A stretch of 64,000 nt of DNA from contig NZ_ANMO01000113.1 in the NCBI RefSeq assembly GCF_000338295.1, forward strand, positions 1 through 64,000, written 5' to 3'. Shown piece by piece: positions 1 to 8,340 of this stretch. Numbering within the stretch: the first letter of the stretch is position 1; each line of letters begins with the position of its first letter. A program made the position numbers and the translations under genes. The notes under the pieces are model-generated. The model saw nothing but the letters and a program-made list of their open reading frames with translations, ran no database searches and was not told the origin of the DNA. The DNA is from Rhodopirellula europaea 6C. Its GTDB lineage: Bacteria; Planctomycetota; Planctomycetia; Pirellulales; Pirellulaceae.

Positions 1-14
1 AAGACATGGCCTAC
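1..14 (-). repeat. Truncated REP-like palindrome at window edge
   Basis: The first 14 bases end in ACATGGCCTAC. This matches the 3' half of the inverted GTAG-GCCATGT-CTC-ACATGGC repeat found whole at 55686-55706, 55873-55893 and 56060-56080. The 5' half would lie outside the window. It sits just downstream of the acyl-AMP ligase gene, in the kind of 3' position where other copies occur. The assignment rests on a partial match. Confidence 0.6.
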
Positions 15-74
15 GACGAACACTCGCAATCATTTGCGCACGATCGTTTCGACTCCGTCGAACCCTTCGCGCCT

Positions 75-2420
75 CTACGAATCGTTTTCGATTTCGCTCA
101 GCAAAGCTTCCAACTCTTCGGGCGACAAATCGGACGCTTCAATATCCGATTGAATGTCGTCTTCCGCACCATCAAATTCATTCGCGGCGGAGTCTTGTTC
201 CGGACCACCGGCCAAGGTCTCCGCCAGATACGCAGCCAAGCGTGCAGAGGTGGGGTAGTTAAACGCCAACACGGGAGTCAGCTCGATCCCCAACCAATCT
301 TCCAGCTCGCTGCTCAACTCCACCGCCGTCAACGAATCCATACCGGTTTCGGCGAACGGGGTTTCCGGTGTCAGCGACGCGTTGCGAACCGGGCGTTCGC
401 CGTCTTCGTGGATCTGTTCGCCGCTGTGACCAGACAACCAAGCTAACAGCCAGGCGGTGATTTGCTCGGTCGCTTCGGGGATCTCTTCCCGAGTCACACG
501 GGTCGGCAATTCAGGCAAAGCCACGGATTCTGAATCGTCGATGAATCGATTGCGTGACCACTGGTAACGTGCCGACAACTCGCCGGCTTCGATCATCGAA
601 CGGCACTGTTGTCGCTGGACTTTACCGCTCGTCGTCAACGGAATCCCGCCAGGCCGAGTGATCAACACTTGGCGTGCGTCGACTTCATGATCGTCAATGA
701 TTGCACGTCGAATGTGACGCACGATTTCGGGTAATTCTTCCGCGTCGACGTGTCGCGAAACTTCGGCAGCGACCGTCAAAGCGTCTCCTGTCCGTCCGGT
801 CGTTGCGACCGCGGCACACTGCAACACATTGGCTTGCAACAAACCTTTGACCGTCGCCTCGATGTCTTGCGGGAACAGGTTACGACCACGCAAGATCACC
901 ACGTCTTTGCTACGTCCAGTCACGTAGACTTCGCCGTCGTGAATGAATCCCAAATCGCCGGTTCGCAGAAACTTCTCCGCAGGATCTCCATCGGCGAGAG
1001 TCGCACCGAAGACTTCCGCGTTCACAGATTCGCGTTTCCAGTAACCAGACGTCACCGATGGCCCCGCCAACCAGATTTCACCAATCTCGCCATCGGGCTG
1101 TTCACGTTTTGTTTTCGCATCAACGACCATCACGGTCATCAAGTGCGCGGGACTTCCCGAACTGACCAATTGACGCGACGTCGCAGGGTCCGGCTTCGCA
1201 CTGGACGCATCGTCCGGCAATGTCTTTCCGAGCGTGGTATGGCGGATGACTCGTCCACGCCCATGAGCCAATTCGTCTTTGTCCACGTCCAGCAAACTGG
1301 GTGCTTGCCCAGACCGGCAACTCGCCGCCATCAAGGTTGCTTCGGCCAATCCGTAACAAGGACAGAATGTTTCACCGCGAAAACCTGCGTCGGAGAATCG
1401 ATCGGTGAACTGCTGCAACGTGTCCGCGATAATCGGCTCGGCACCGCAAAACGCCAACTCCCAACCGCTCAGATCAAGCGACTCGGCCTGAGCCAAATCA
1501 ACTCGGTCAACGCACAACTGATACGCGAAGTTGGGTGCGCCGCTGATGGTGGCCTTGTAGTCCGAGATCGCTCGAAGCCAACGCATCGGCCGAGCAAGAA
1601 AGGACCTGGGCGACATCAAGATCGCATGACCGCCGACGTACAACGGCTCAAGGATTCCGCCGATCAATCCCATGTCATGGAATGGAGGCAACCAGAACAA
1701 ACCGCGCTCGAAGTCGTCGCCATCGTCATCGGACCATTCAATTCCGAATGCATGACGGATCGATTCCAGGTTGCTCAATAAGTTAGCATGCGAAACCATC
1801 ACACCTTTTGGATCGCTCGTCGATCCACTGGTGTATTGCAACAAAGCCAAGTCGGTCGATTCGATTTCGCCAAGCGGCAGTGCACTTTCAGTCGTATCGA
1901 TCGTTGTCAGATCTTGTTCGATCGAAACATCCGTCGCGATCTTTGGCAGCGTCGCAGTATCAGGCGACACCCGATGCGGATCGATACCCGCGATGGTTTC
2001 CTGATCGCTGATCAACACGGAAGGTCGGCAGTCAGTCACCGAAGCATCCAACCGAGGCATCGCGCGCCCGGGCTTTGGATAACTGGTCGGGACCGGAATC
2101 AACCGAGCCATCTCGCAGGCCATGAACCCGACCATGAACTCCAAACCGGGCGGAAACAACAACATCGCTCGATCACCCGCCGTCGCACCAGTGTCACGCA
2201 GCAAACGAGTCGCGACCGCACAAACACGGCGGTGCAGTTCGGCGTAAGTCAGCGTCTGTGGTTCGCCCACACCGTCCAAAGCGTCGTCAGACAGAAACGT
2301 TAACGCCGGACGATCGGGATGTCGCGCGGCACGATCAACGAGCAAATGAGCGAGCGATTTCCATCGCGTCTCACTGGGCTCGCGGGTCGTGGAATCAGGA
2401 ATCTCTGATTTGCGTAACAT
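75..2420 (-). CDS. Fatty acyl-AMP ligase with C-terminal acyl carrier domain
   Basis: This 781-residue protein is an adenylate-forming enzyme that should activate a fatty acid with ATP to acyl-AMP and load it onto a carrier. The N-terminal 600 residues carry the family signatures: the YTSGSTSDPKG phosphate-binding loop, the PPFHDMGLIGG motif typical of acyl-AMP ligases rather than CoA ligases, YGLAEATL, and RTGDLGF followed by GRSKDVVILRGRN. A carrier domain follows near residues 660-745, with GMDSL and the phosphopantetheine serine at Ser696. The tail is acidic. Such fusions usually prime polyketide or lipopeptide synthases. Any partner would lie to the left of the window; none is visible here apart from a type II thioesterase 11 kb away. 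The start is an ATG with the expected N-terminal context. Confidence 0.9.
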   Translation of the reverse strand: MLRKSEIPDSTTREPSETRWKSLAHLLVDRAARHPDRPALTFLSDDALDGVGEPQTLTYAELHRRVCAVATRLLRDTGATAGDRAMLLFPPGLEFMVGFMACEMARLIPVPTSYPKPGRAMPRLDASVTDCRPSVLISDQETIAGIDPHRVSPDTATLPKIATDVSIEQDLTTIDTTESALPLGEIESTDLALLQYTSGSTSDPKGVMVSHANLLSNLESIRHAFGIEWSDDDGDDFERGLFWLPPFHDMGLIGGILEPLYVGGHAILMSPRSFLARPMRWLRAISDYKATISGAPNFAYQLCVDRVDLAQAESLDLSGWELAFCGAEPIIADTLQQFTDRFSDAGFRGETFCPCYGLAEATLMAASCRSGQAPSLLDVDKDELAHGRGRVIRHTTLGKTLPDDASSAKPDPATSRQLVSSGSPAHLMTVMVVDAKTKREQPDGEIGEIWLAGPSVTSGYWKRESVNAEVFGATLADGDPAEKFLRTGDLGFIHDGEVYVTGRSKDVVILRGRNLFPQDIEATVKGLLQANVLQCAAVATTGRTGDALTVAAEVSRHVDAEELPEIVRHIRRAIIDDHEVDARQVLITRPGGIPLTTSGKVQRQQCRSMIEAGELSARYQWSRNRFIDDSESVALPELPTRVTREEIPEATEQITAWLLAWLSGHSGEQIHEDGERPVRNASLTPETPFAETGMDSLTAVELSSELEDWLGIELTPVLAFNYPTSARLAAYLAETLAGGPEQDSAANEFDGAEDDIQSDIEASDLSPEELEALLSEIENDS

Positions 2421-3083
2421 ACGGTCTCGGGCGGATGGCCGATCAGGTGGGCAACTCGAAAACTGTTTGGCTCGCCGGGGCAGGATAGTGAATTTGGGTC
2501 GTCATTCGTCCTAGCATATAACTCTGCTAGGTGGATTGAAAGCATGATGGCGTTTCTTTGACGACAGACCAAATTTCGTCAGGGGGGCATCCTTGCTTAC
2601 CGCACAATCGTCATGGATGGCGGGACTCCAAAACTGCTCAGGGCGCCCTATCGTTACAGGTTGCCAAGAGAGATCGAACCCCCCTTCCACGGGAGTGGCG
2701 AATTTGATCCGTGATATGGAGAGCAAGTGAGTTGCGTTCACCAGCAAATTCCGGCGTCAAACCTGAACAGCCTGATAATTTGGGCAGGAAAAAGAAACGA
2801 TGCAATCTGTTTGACGCCACCCGTTTGATAGTGAGCAGCCCACCGTCGCGAAATTGATTTGGTCCTGCGACGCTCGATCGTGAATTCGCTCGAAAACGAC
2901 TGTCGCACCACGATTGCACCACGTCCGTCCGGAAGCGATTGCGATAGGCCGACGCCGTCTCAGATCAGCTAAGCTAAGGGCTACAGTGCAACCCGGGCTG
3001 TCCTTTCGGCTCGGTTTGATGCTTCAAGCCGAAGCCCCGCCCTCTCTCTACGCCCGCCCCTCCCCGCCTGCCGAGTCGATCCT
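2421..3083. other. Intergenic region, divergent promoters expected
   Basis: This 663-base gap separates two divergently transcribed genes, so both promoters should lie here. Frames inside it are short and resemble no family. A small inverted repeat, CTAGCA (2511-2516) with TGCTAG (2525-2530), lies about 100 bases upstream of the acyl-AMP ligase and could be a regulatory site. A pyrimidine-rich stretch lies at about 3036-3070. No tRNA or other structured RNA was recognised. Confidence 0.5.
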
Positions 3084-5966
3084 GTGTGGAAGAAGCCCTC
3101 TGACATTGCGCCGCGTCGATCCCTGGCCCTTTGTTTCTTGGTTGTTTGGCTGATTTCACCGGCGACCTTCGCCGCGGACGACGAGCCCAAATCAAAAGAG
3201 CCATCCTTCGATCTCGCGATCCTGAACGGGCACGTGGTCGATGGCACGGGTGCCCCTTGGTACGAAGCCGATGTCGGAATCACGAACGGCAAGATCACCC
3301 ACATCGGCCGCATCGATCCGGCGTCCGCCAAAGACACGATCGACGCCGAGGGATTGATCGTCGCTCCCGGGTTCATCGACATGATGGGGCAAACCGCGAC
3401 GCCGATGCTTCGGAATCCTTCGTCGGCAATGAACTTGCTGACGCAAGGCATCACGACCATCAACGCGGGCGAGGGATCGTCGGCCGCGCCGCTTTCAGAT
3501 CACGACGCGAAATCAGTCGGTTGGCAAAACATGGCGGAGTACTTTCAGTTGCTGGACCTGAAAGGCATGCCCGTCAACACCGTGCAAACGATCGGGCACA
3601 CCCAAGTCCGCCGGTTGGTGATGGGTGAAGACGACCGGCGTCCCAGCGACGATGAACTGAAGACGATGAAGGAACACGTTCGCGAAGCCATGCGTGCGGG
3701 CGCGATCGGAGTTTCCACCGCGTTGATCTACCCTCCCGCCGTTTATGCAACGACCGAAGAAATCGGTGCCCTGGCCGAAGTCGCGGGCGAACACGGCGGA
3801 CGCTACTACACGCACATGCGAAACGAAGGCGACCAGCTTCTCGAAGCGATCGACGAAGCCCTGGAAATCGGTCGTATCGGCAACACCCCTGTTCACATCT
3901 TTCACTTGAAAGCCGCCGGTCGTCAGAACTGGGGCAAGATGCAATTGGCAATCGCGGGCATCAAAGCCGCTCGTAGCGAAGGTCACCAAGTCACCGCCGA
4001 CATCTATCCCTACATCAACAACGGGTTGGGAATCGATGCCCTGATTCACCCGCGGCACTTTGGCGAAGGACGAGCCAAGTTCCTCAACCGGTTGGCTGAC
4101 GACGAAGAACTGCGAACTGAAGTTCGCGAGGAAATCGAATCCACCAGCGGTTGGGAAAACTGGTACCGCCACGCGGGCTCGGATTGGGACCGCATCATCG
4201 TCGGCCAAACCACTGAACCTCGTTATCGCGAGTACGCTGGCCAATCCGTCGCCGCGATCGCCAAAGCAACTGGCGAAGACGCTTGGGACACATTCTTTGG
4301 ACTGTGCAATGCATCCACGTTCGCATTGCCCGAAACGATGAGCGACGCGAACAAGATTTTAGCGATGCAACAAGAGTTCGTTTCCTTCTGCACCGATGTC
4401 GGTCCGGCGGGTGGCAACCGAAGCGCCTCGCATCCACGTTCCTACGGCGCGTTCCCACGGATGTTGTCGCGATATGTCCGCGACCTGGGGGCGATCTCAA
4501 TGGAACAAGCGATTTCGCAAGCCAGTGCCGCCGCGGCCAACGCCGTGATGGTATATGACCGCGGCCGAATCGCTGAGGGTTTGGCCGCCGACGTGATCAT
4601 CTTCGACTTTGATGAACTCGCCGATCGAGCCAACTTCGAAAACCCGCACGCCGAATCGGTTGGCATGAAGCACGTGATCGTCAACGGAACTCCCGTGCTC
4701 GCCGATGGCAAGTTCACCGGCAAACGCCCCGGCAAAGTCCTCCGCGGCCCGGGCTTTGATCCCGCCACCGCGTCGCATGCGATCGTCACTGGAAACGACC
4801 AACCAGCGTTTCGCGAAGTCGATAGGGTGATGCAATCATTCCTTCGCGAGCATCGTATCCCAGGTGCATCGCTCGCGATCACGAACCAAAGCAACGTCGT
4901 CTACGCGAGAGGGTTTGGCTACGCCGACGTCGGCCAGCGTGAGCCCGTGACACCCGAGAGTCTGTTTCGGATCGCCAGCATTTCCAAACCGATCACCGCG
5001 GTTGCGATCTTGCAATTGGTCGATCAAGGCAAACTGTCGCTCGACGACAAAGTCTTCGAAATCCTCGACCACGAGCCTCATGTGGAAGAAGGTTCCAAAA
5101 TCGACGAGCGACAAAACGAGATCACGATCCAGCACTTGTTGCAACATCGTGGTGGTTGGGATCGAGACCAATCGTTCGACGCGATGTTCCGCTCAACTCA
5201 ATTTGCCAACGCTCTCGGTGCATCCCACCCCGCAACGCCCGACACCATCATCCGTGTCATGCGAGGCAAACCTCTCGACTTTGATCCGGGTGAGCGGTAC
5301 GCGTATTCCAACTACGGCTACTGCTTGCTTGGGCGAGTCATCGAGAAGATCAGTGGCGAAGCTTACGAAGACTATGTCAAGCAACATGTCCTGCAACCGA
5401 TCGGCGTGACATCGATGTCTGTCGGCGTGACTCGTTTGGAAGGCCGCAAACCAAAAGAGGTCCGCTACTACGATCCGCACCAAGGTGACTCCGTCTTCGC
5501 CGAGGACTTGAATTCACGGGTGCCGCAAACCTATGGGGCTTGGCACCTGGAGGCGATGGATTCCCACGGAGCGTGGATTGCATCGGCGAGCGACCTGGCT
5601 CGGTTCGCAAGTGCATTCGACGATCCCGAGAACAGCCCGCTGTTGTCGTCCGCCAGAATCAACGACATGTTTGCTCGGCCGGAAGGTTTGGCGGGACACA
5701 AGAAGAACGGTGACCTCAAGCCCAGGTACTACGGCCAAGGTTGGTCGGTGGTCACCGATGACTCTGGCGAATTGACCGCTTCCCATGGCGGTTCACTTCC
5801 CGGCACCAACACGATTCTGGTTCGTCGTTCCGATGGAAAGAACGTCGCGTTGTTGTTCAACACACGGGTTACCGCTCGTCTTTCACGAGTGACCGGGACC
5901 ATCCTTCCTCAAGTCATGAAGGCAATCGACCAAATCGAAGATTGGCCTCCGCAAGACGCGAACTGA
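3084..5966 (+). CDS. D-aminoacylase-like amidohydrolase fused to beta-lactamase-like serine hydrolase
   Basis: This 960-residue protein starts at GTG and has a signal peptide (core SLALCFLVVWLI, probable cleavage after TFA). Residues 40-560 resemble N-acyl-D-amino-acid deacylases: PGFID, YYTHMRNEGD, HIFHLKAAG and the HPRSYGAFPRMLSRYVRDLG block are present. The His-x-His pair after PGFID, normally metal-binding, is replaced by MMGQ, and the family's GNCG cysteine region reads GEGS. Residues 580-950 form a class C beta-lactamase/D-alanyl-D-alanine peptidase-like domain with SISK (SxxK), YSNYG (YxN) and HGG. Both domains suggest periplasmic work on D-amino-acid peptides or peptidoglycan fragments; the substrate is unknown. 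The beta-lactamase-like part looks active, while the amidohydrolase metal site is atypical. Confidence 0.85.
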   Translation: MWKKPSDIAPRRSLALCFLVVWLISPATFAADDEPKSKEPSFDLAILNGHVVDGTGAPWYEADVGITNGKITHIGRIDPASAKDTIDAEGLIVAPGFIDMMGQTATPMLRNPSSAMNLLTQGITTINAGEGSSAAPLSDHDAKSVGWQNMAEYFQLLDLKGMPVNTVQTIGHTQVRRLVMGEDDRRPSDDELKTMKEHVREAMRAGAIGVSTALIYPPAVYATTEEIGALAEVAGEHGGRYYTHMRNEGDQLLEAIDEALEIGRIGNTPVHIFHLKAAGRQNWGKMQLAIAGIKAARSEGHQVTADIYPYINNGLGIDALIHPRHFGEGRAKFLNRLADDEELRTEVREEIESTSGWENWYRHAGSDWDRIIVGQTTEPRYREYAGQSVAAIAKATGEDAWDTFFGLCNASTFALPETMSDANKILAMQQEFVSFCTDVGPAGGNRSASHPRSYGAFPRMLSRYVRDLGAISMEQAISQASAAAANAVMVYDRGRIAEGLAADVIIFDFDELADRANFENPHAESVGMKHVIVNGTPVLADGKFTGKRPGKVLRGPGFDPATASHAIVTGNDQPAFREVDRVMQSFLREHRIPGASLAITNQSNVVYARGFGYADVGQREPVTPESLFRIASISKPITAVAILQLVDQGKLSLDDKVFEILDHEPHVEEGSKIDERQNEITIQHLLQHRGGWDRDQSFDAMFRSTQFANALGASHPATPDTIIRVMRGKPLDFDPGERYAYSNYGYCLLGRVIEKISGEAYEDYVKQHVLQPIGVTSMSVGVTRLEGRKPKEVRYYDPHQGDSVFAEDLNSRVPQTYGAWHLEAMDSHGAWIASASDLARFASAFDDPENSPLLSSARINDMFARPEGLAGHKKNGDLKPRYYGQGWSVVTDDSGELTASHGGSLPGTNTILVRRSDGKNVALLFNTRVTARLSRVTGTILPQVMKAIDQIEDWPPQDAN

Positions 5967-6099
5967 ACTTGGCAAAGCTCTCAGCTGGGCAACGTGGTTT
6001 TCGCAGCGACCAATTTTTGTTCGCTGGGGTTGAACTTGGTAGAATCAAAAGCGGCCGTTCAAAGCAAACGGTTCCCGCCTGTATTCCCCCCAAACCCTC

Positions 6100-7083
6100 A
6101 TGAGCTTTCCGATGAACGTCAATCGCCCCGATGGCCAACGCGTTGCCCGCCGAGACTTCGTCAAACTGGGAGGAGCCATCGCCGCCGGTGTTGCAACGAC
6201 CACCCTCTTCGACGCCCGTTTTGCTCATGCGGCGGGAGCCCCCACCGCTTCCGCAGAAACCTACGTGGGGGAACTGTACGCTTCCTTGTCCGACAATCAG
6301 AAAACCGCTGTCTGGCGACCGTTCGATCACGCCGATCGCCTGAAGATCAACCCCAACTGGCACGTCAGCAAAACGACCATCGGCGACGATCTCTTTTCGA
6401 AGAAGCAGAAGACACTGGTCGACCAAATCGTTCGCAACATCACCTCCAAAGACGGATACGATCGTCTGCTCGAACAAATGGAATACGATGACGGCGGACT
6501 AGAAAGCTACAGTTTCGCGTTGTTTGGTGAACCAGGCTCGGACCAGTTCCAATTCGAATTGACCGGCCGTCACGTGACGATGCGAGCCGACGGAAATCGA
6601 CTCGACAAAATCGGCTTTGGCGGCCCGGTTGTTTACGGGCACGGCGAAGAATACCTCCCCGACAGCCCGTTCTTTCAGCAAACGTTGCAAGCCAACAAGG
6701 TCTTCCAAGCCTTGGACGCTGACCAAGCCAAACAGGCATTGCAAAAGAAAGCTCCCAGTGAAACCGCGGTGCAGTTGAAAGGCGAGAGCGGTCACTTCCC
6801 GGGAATTGGCGTCGACCAACTTTCAAGCGATCAAAAGGAGCTCGTCGAATCGACCCTCAAGATGTTGCTGGCACCGTATCGTGAAAACGATTCGAAGGAA
6901 GTGATGGAGATCCTGAATAGCAGCGGCGGACTCGACCAACTGCACATGGCTTTCTATCAACAAGAAGACATCGACAACGATCGCGTCTGGGACATCTGGC
7001 GAGTCGAAGGCCCATCAATGGTCTGGCACTTCCGCGGCGCCCCCCACGTCCACGCCTACCTCAACATCGGCATCAAGTCCTAA
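6100..7083 (+). CDS. Tat-exported DUF3500 family protein
   Basis: The 327-residue product begins with a twin-arginine signal (RRDFVKLGG, then an Ala-rich segment ending FAHAA), so it should be exported folded. The rest matches the DUF3500 pattern: LSDNQKTAVWRPFDHADR, the LTGRHVTMR block and the C-terminal WRVEGPSMVWHFRGAPHVHAY. The biochemical role of the family is not established. The conserved C-terminal histidines would suit metal binding, but that is inference. The gene follows the amidohydrolase fusion by 133 bases on the same strand and is followed within 4 bases by the first REP repeat. Confidence 0.8.
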   Translation: MSFPMNVNRPDGQRVARRDFVKLGGAIAAGVATTTLFDARFAHAAGAPTASAETYVGELYASLSDNQKTAVWRPFDHADRLKINPNWHVSKTTIGDDLFSKKQKTLVDQIVRNITSKDGYDRLLEQMEYDDGGLESYSFALFGEPGSDQFQFELTGRHVTMRADGNRLDKIGFGGPVVYGHGEEYLPDSPFFQQTLQANKVFQALDADQAKQALQKKAPSETAVQLKGESGHFPGIGVDQLSSDQKELVESTLKMLLAPYRENDSKEVMEILNSSGGLDQLHMAFYQQEDIDNDRVWDIWRVEGPSMVWHFRGAPHVHAYLNIGIKS

Positions 7084-7086
7084 GCG

Positions 7087-7197
7087 GTGGCATAGGCTTC
7101 CAGCCTGTGATCGAACCTGCACAGTGGCATAGGCTTCTAGCCTGTGATTTACAAAGAGCAAACGCTGTTTCAACCACAGGCTGGAAGCCTATGCCAC
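7087..7197. repeat. Left REP cluster of the transposase gene (three copies)
   Basis: Three copies of a 24-base palindromic unit occur: direct at 7087-7110 and 7124-7147, inverted at 7175-7197. Each reads GTGGCAT, then stem AGGCT, loop TCC or TCT, stem AGCCT, then GTG(A). The 5' GTGG foot plus hairpin is the layout of REP sequences recognised by REP-associated transposases. The third copy ends exactly where the Shine-Dalgarno sequence of the transposase gene begins (AGGAGG, 7198-7203). Confidence 0.9.
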
Positions 7198-7210
7198 AGG
7201 AGGCAACGCA

Positions 7211-7915
7211 TTGAATGAGGGTAAAGTTTTCCGACGTCGCAATCTGCCGCACATCGATGTCGAGGGCAAAGCATCGTTCATCACGGCCTGCTTGGATGGC
7301 AGTTTGCCAGCCGCTGGTTTGAAACGCATCCGTGCTCATCGTGATGAATTGGATCAACGCAAGAAGCCTCTCGACCTAAGTGACGCCGATTGGGAAATGA
7401 AGAAGCACAAGTTGCTTTTCAAACTGGTGGATTCCATCCTGGATGGCGAGTCACCAGTGACACATCTTCGCGATGATTGGCTTGCAAAGATCGTCGCCGA
7501 CGCGTTCCTTCATTTCGCGGAGGAACGCTACACGCTGTTCGCATTCGTTGTGATGCCAAGCCATCACCATTGGGTGTTCCTGCCCGATCCAATTTGGGCG
7601 GAACAGTTTTTAGCCCAACAACAGGACAAGGAAAAGAAACGCACTCCACGTGAAAGCATTTCACACAGCATCCAAAGCTTCACGGGGACGCAGTGCAATC
7701 GAGCACGTGGCGGTGAAGGTGCATTTTGGCAAGCGGAGACTTTCGATCACTACGCCCGCGATCAAGAGGAGTTGCTTCGAATCATCCACTACATCGAGCA
7801 GAATCCTGTCGTGGCTGGATTAGTGGACCGTGCGGAAGATTTCCAATGGTCATCAGCTCGGATTCGTTCGAAACTCGGAATCCAAGCCGGCGAACCAGTC
7901 CCCAAAGTGGCATAG
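7211..7915 (+). CDS. REP-associated tyrosine transposase (Y1/IS200-like)
   Basis: This 234-residue HUH-type transposase should cut single-stranded REP hairpins with a tyrosine nucleophile. The metal-binding motif is MPSHHHWVF (His118 and His120). The family signature FWQAETFDHYARDQEELLRIIHYIEQNPVVAGLV follows, with candidate nucleophiles Tyr181 and Tyr194. The start is TTG, chosen because a full AGGAGG lies 7 bases upstream and the RRRNLPH block typical of the family follows. The last codons, including the TAG stop, lie inside the first right-hand REP (7907-7930), so the C-terminal Val-Ala is repeat-encoded. No truncation is apparent. Confidence 0.9.
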   Translation: MNEGKVFRRRNLPHIDVEGKASFITACLDGSLPAAGLKRIRAHRDELDQRKKPLDLSDADWEMKKHKLLFKLVDSILDGESPVTHLRDDWLAKIVADAFLHFAEERYTLFAFVVMPSHHHWVFLPDPIWAEQFLAQQQDKEKKRTPRESISHSIQSFTGTQCNRARGGEGAFWQAETFDHYARDQEELLRIIHYIEQNPVVAGLVDRAEDFQWSSARIRSKLGIQAGEPVPKVA

Positions 7916-7979
7916 GCTTCCAGCCTGTGATTCACACCTTCGTTGCCCTTTGTATTCACAGGCTAGAAGCCTATGCCAC
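7907..7979. repeat. Right REP cluster (two copies, inverted pair)
   Basis: A direct copy at 7907-7930 and an inverted copy at 7956-7979 face each other across 25 bases. The first supplies the stop codon of the transposase gene. The second supplies the stop codon and last residues of the L12-like gene on the other strand. The loops differ (TCC versus TCT), as they do on the left side. Confidence 0.9.
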
Positions 7980-8226
7980 TTTTGGCCACCCAACCTGCGC
8001 CGGCTACGGCGAGCAGGAGGATTCCGGCGCAGCCGATCGGTTTGTTGTCGGCCATTTGTCGAGGGTGTGATTTCTCAAGCTCTTCGCTGAGCTTCTCGAT
8101 TTGTTCCTTGGACTCAATAAGCGATGAATCCGTCGCTTCTCGGTATAGTTTGATTGCCTTGAGCTTTTTCCCTTCCAAGAGATGAGCTCGGATTTGATCC
8201 AATGTTTCTTGGGGAAGCTCTGCCAT
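7963..8226 (-). CDS. Small L7/L12 C-terminal-like protein with membrane tail
   Basis: The 87-residue product has an N-terminal helix pair, LPQETLDQIRAHLLEGKKLKAIKLYREATDSSLIESKEQIEKL (written here only as a guide to the region), that resembles the C-terminal domain of ribosomal protein L7/L12. A single hydrophobic segment near the C-terminus (IGCAGILLLAVAGAGWVA) suggests a membrane anchor. The start at 8226 was chosen because homology begins there; an upstream in-frame extension lacks similarity. The final residues SGIGF and the TAG stop are encoded by the inverted REP at 7956-7979, so the native C-terminus may have been altered by repeat insertion. Function is unknown. Confidence 0.7.
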   Translation of the reverse strand: MAELPQETLDQIRAHLLEGKKLKAIKLYREATDSSLIESKEQIEKLSEELEKSHPRQMADNKPIGCAGILLLAVAGAGWVAKSGIGF

Positions 8227-8340
8227 CACGTACGTCCTGTGTGAAGTTGTTTGAGAAGCGGTAAGAACGTTTATCGCAGTTCGGATTCCTCGGTCGCAAC
8301 CGACATCGGCATTCAACTTTGGCACTCCAATCCCAGCCGA

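Larger units (their letters stand above)
7087..7979 (+). mobile_element. REP-associated tyrosine transposase locus with flanking REPs
   Basis: A single transposase gene is enclosed by three REP copies on its left and two on its right, in direct and inverted orientation. This matches the domesticated REP/transposase arrangement described for RAYT genes. There are no long terminal inverted repeats and no target duplication could be seen. Whether the unit moves as a whole is unknown; in known cases the enzyme mobilises or processes the REPs rather than itself. Confidence 0.8.

Noticed and set aside
2638-2720. Possible tRNA because of GGTTCGATC on the minus strand
   Set aside because: No matching T-stem, acceptor stem or anticodon arm could be formed.
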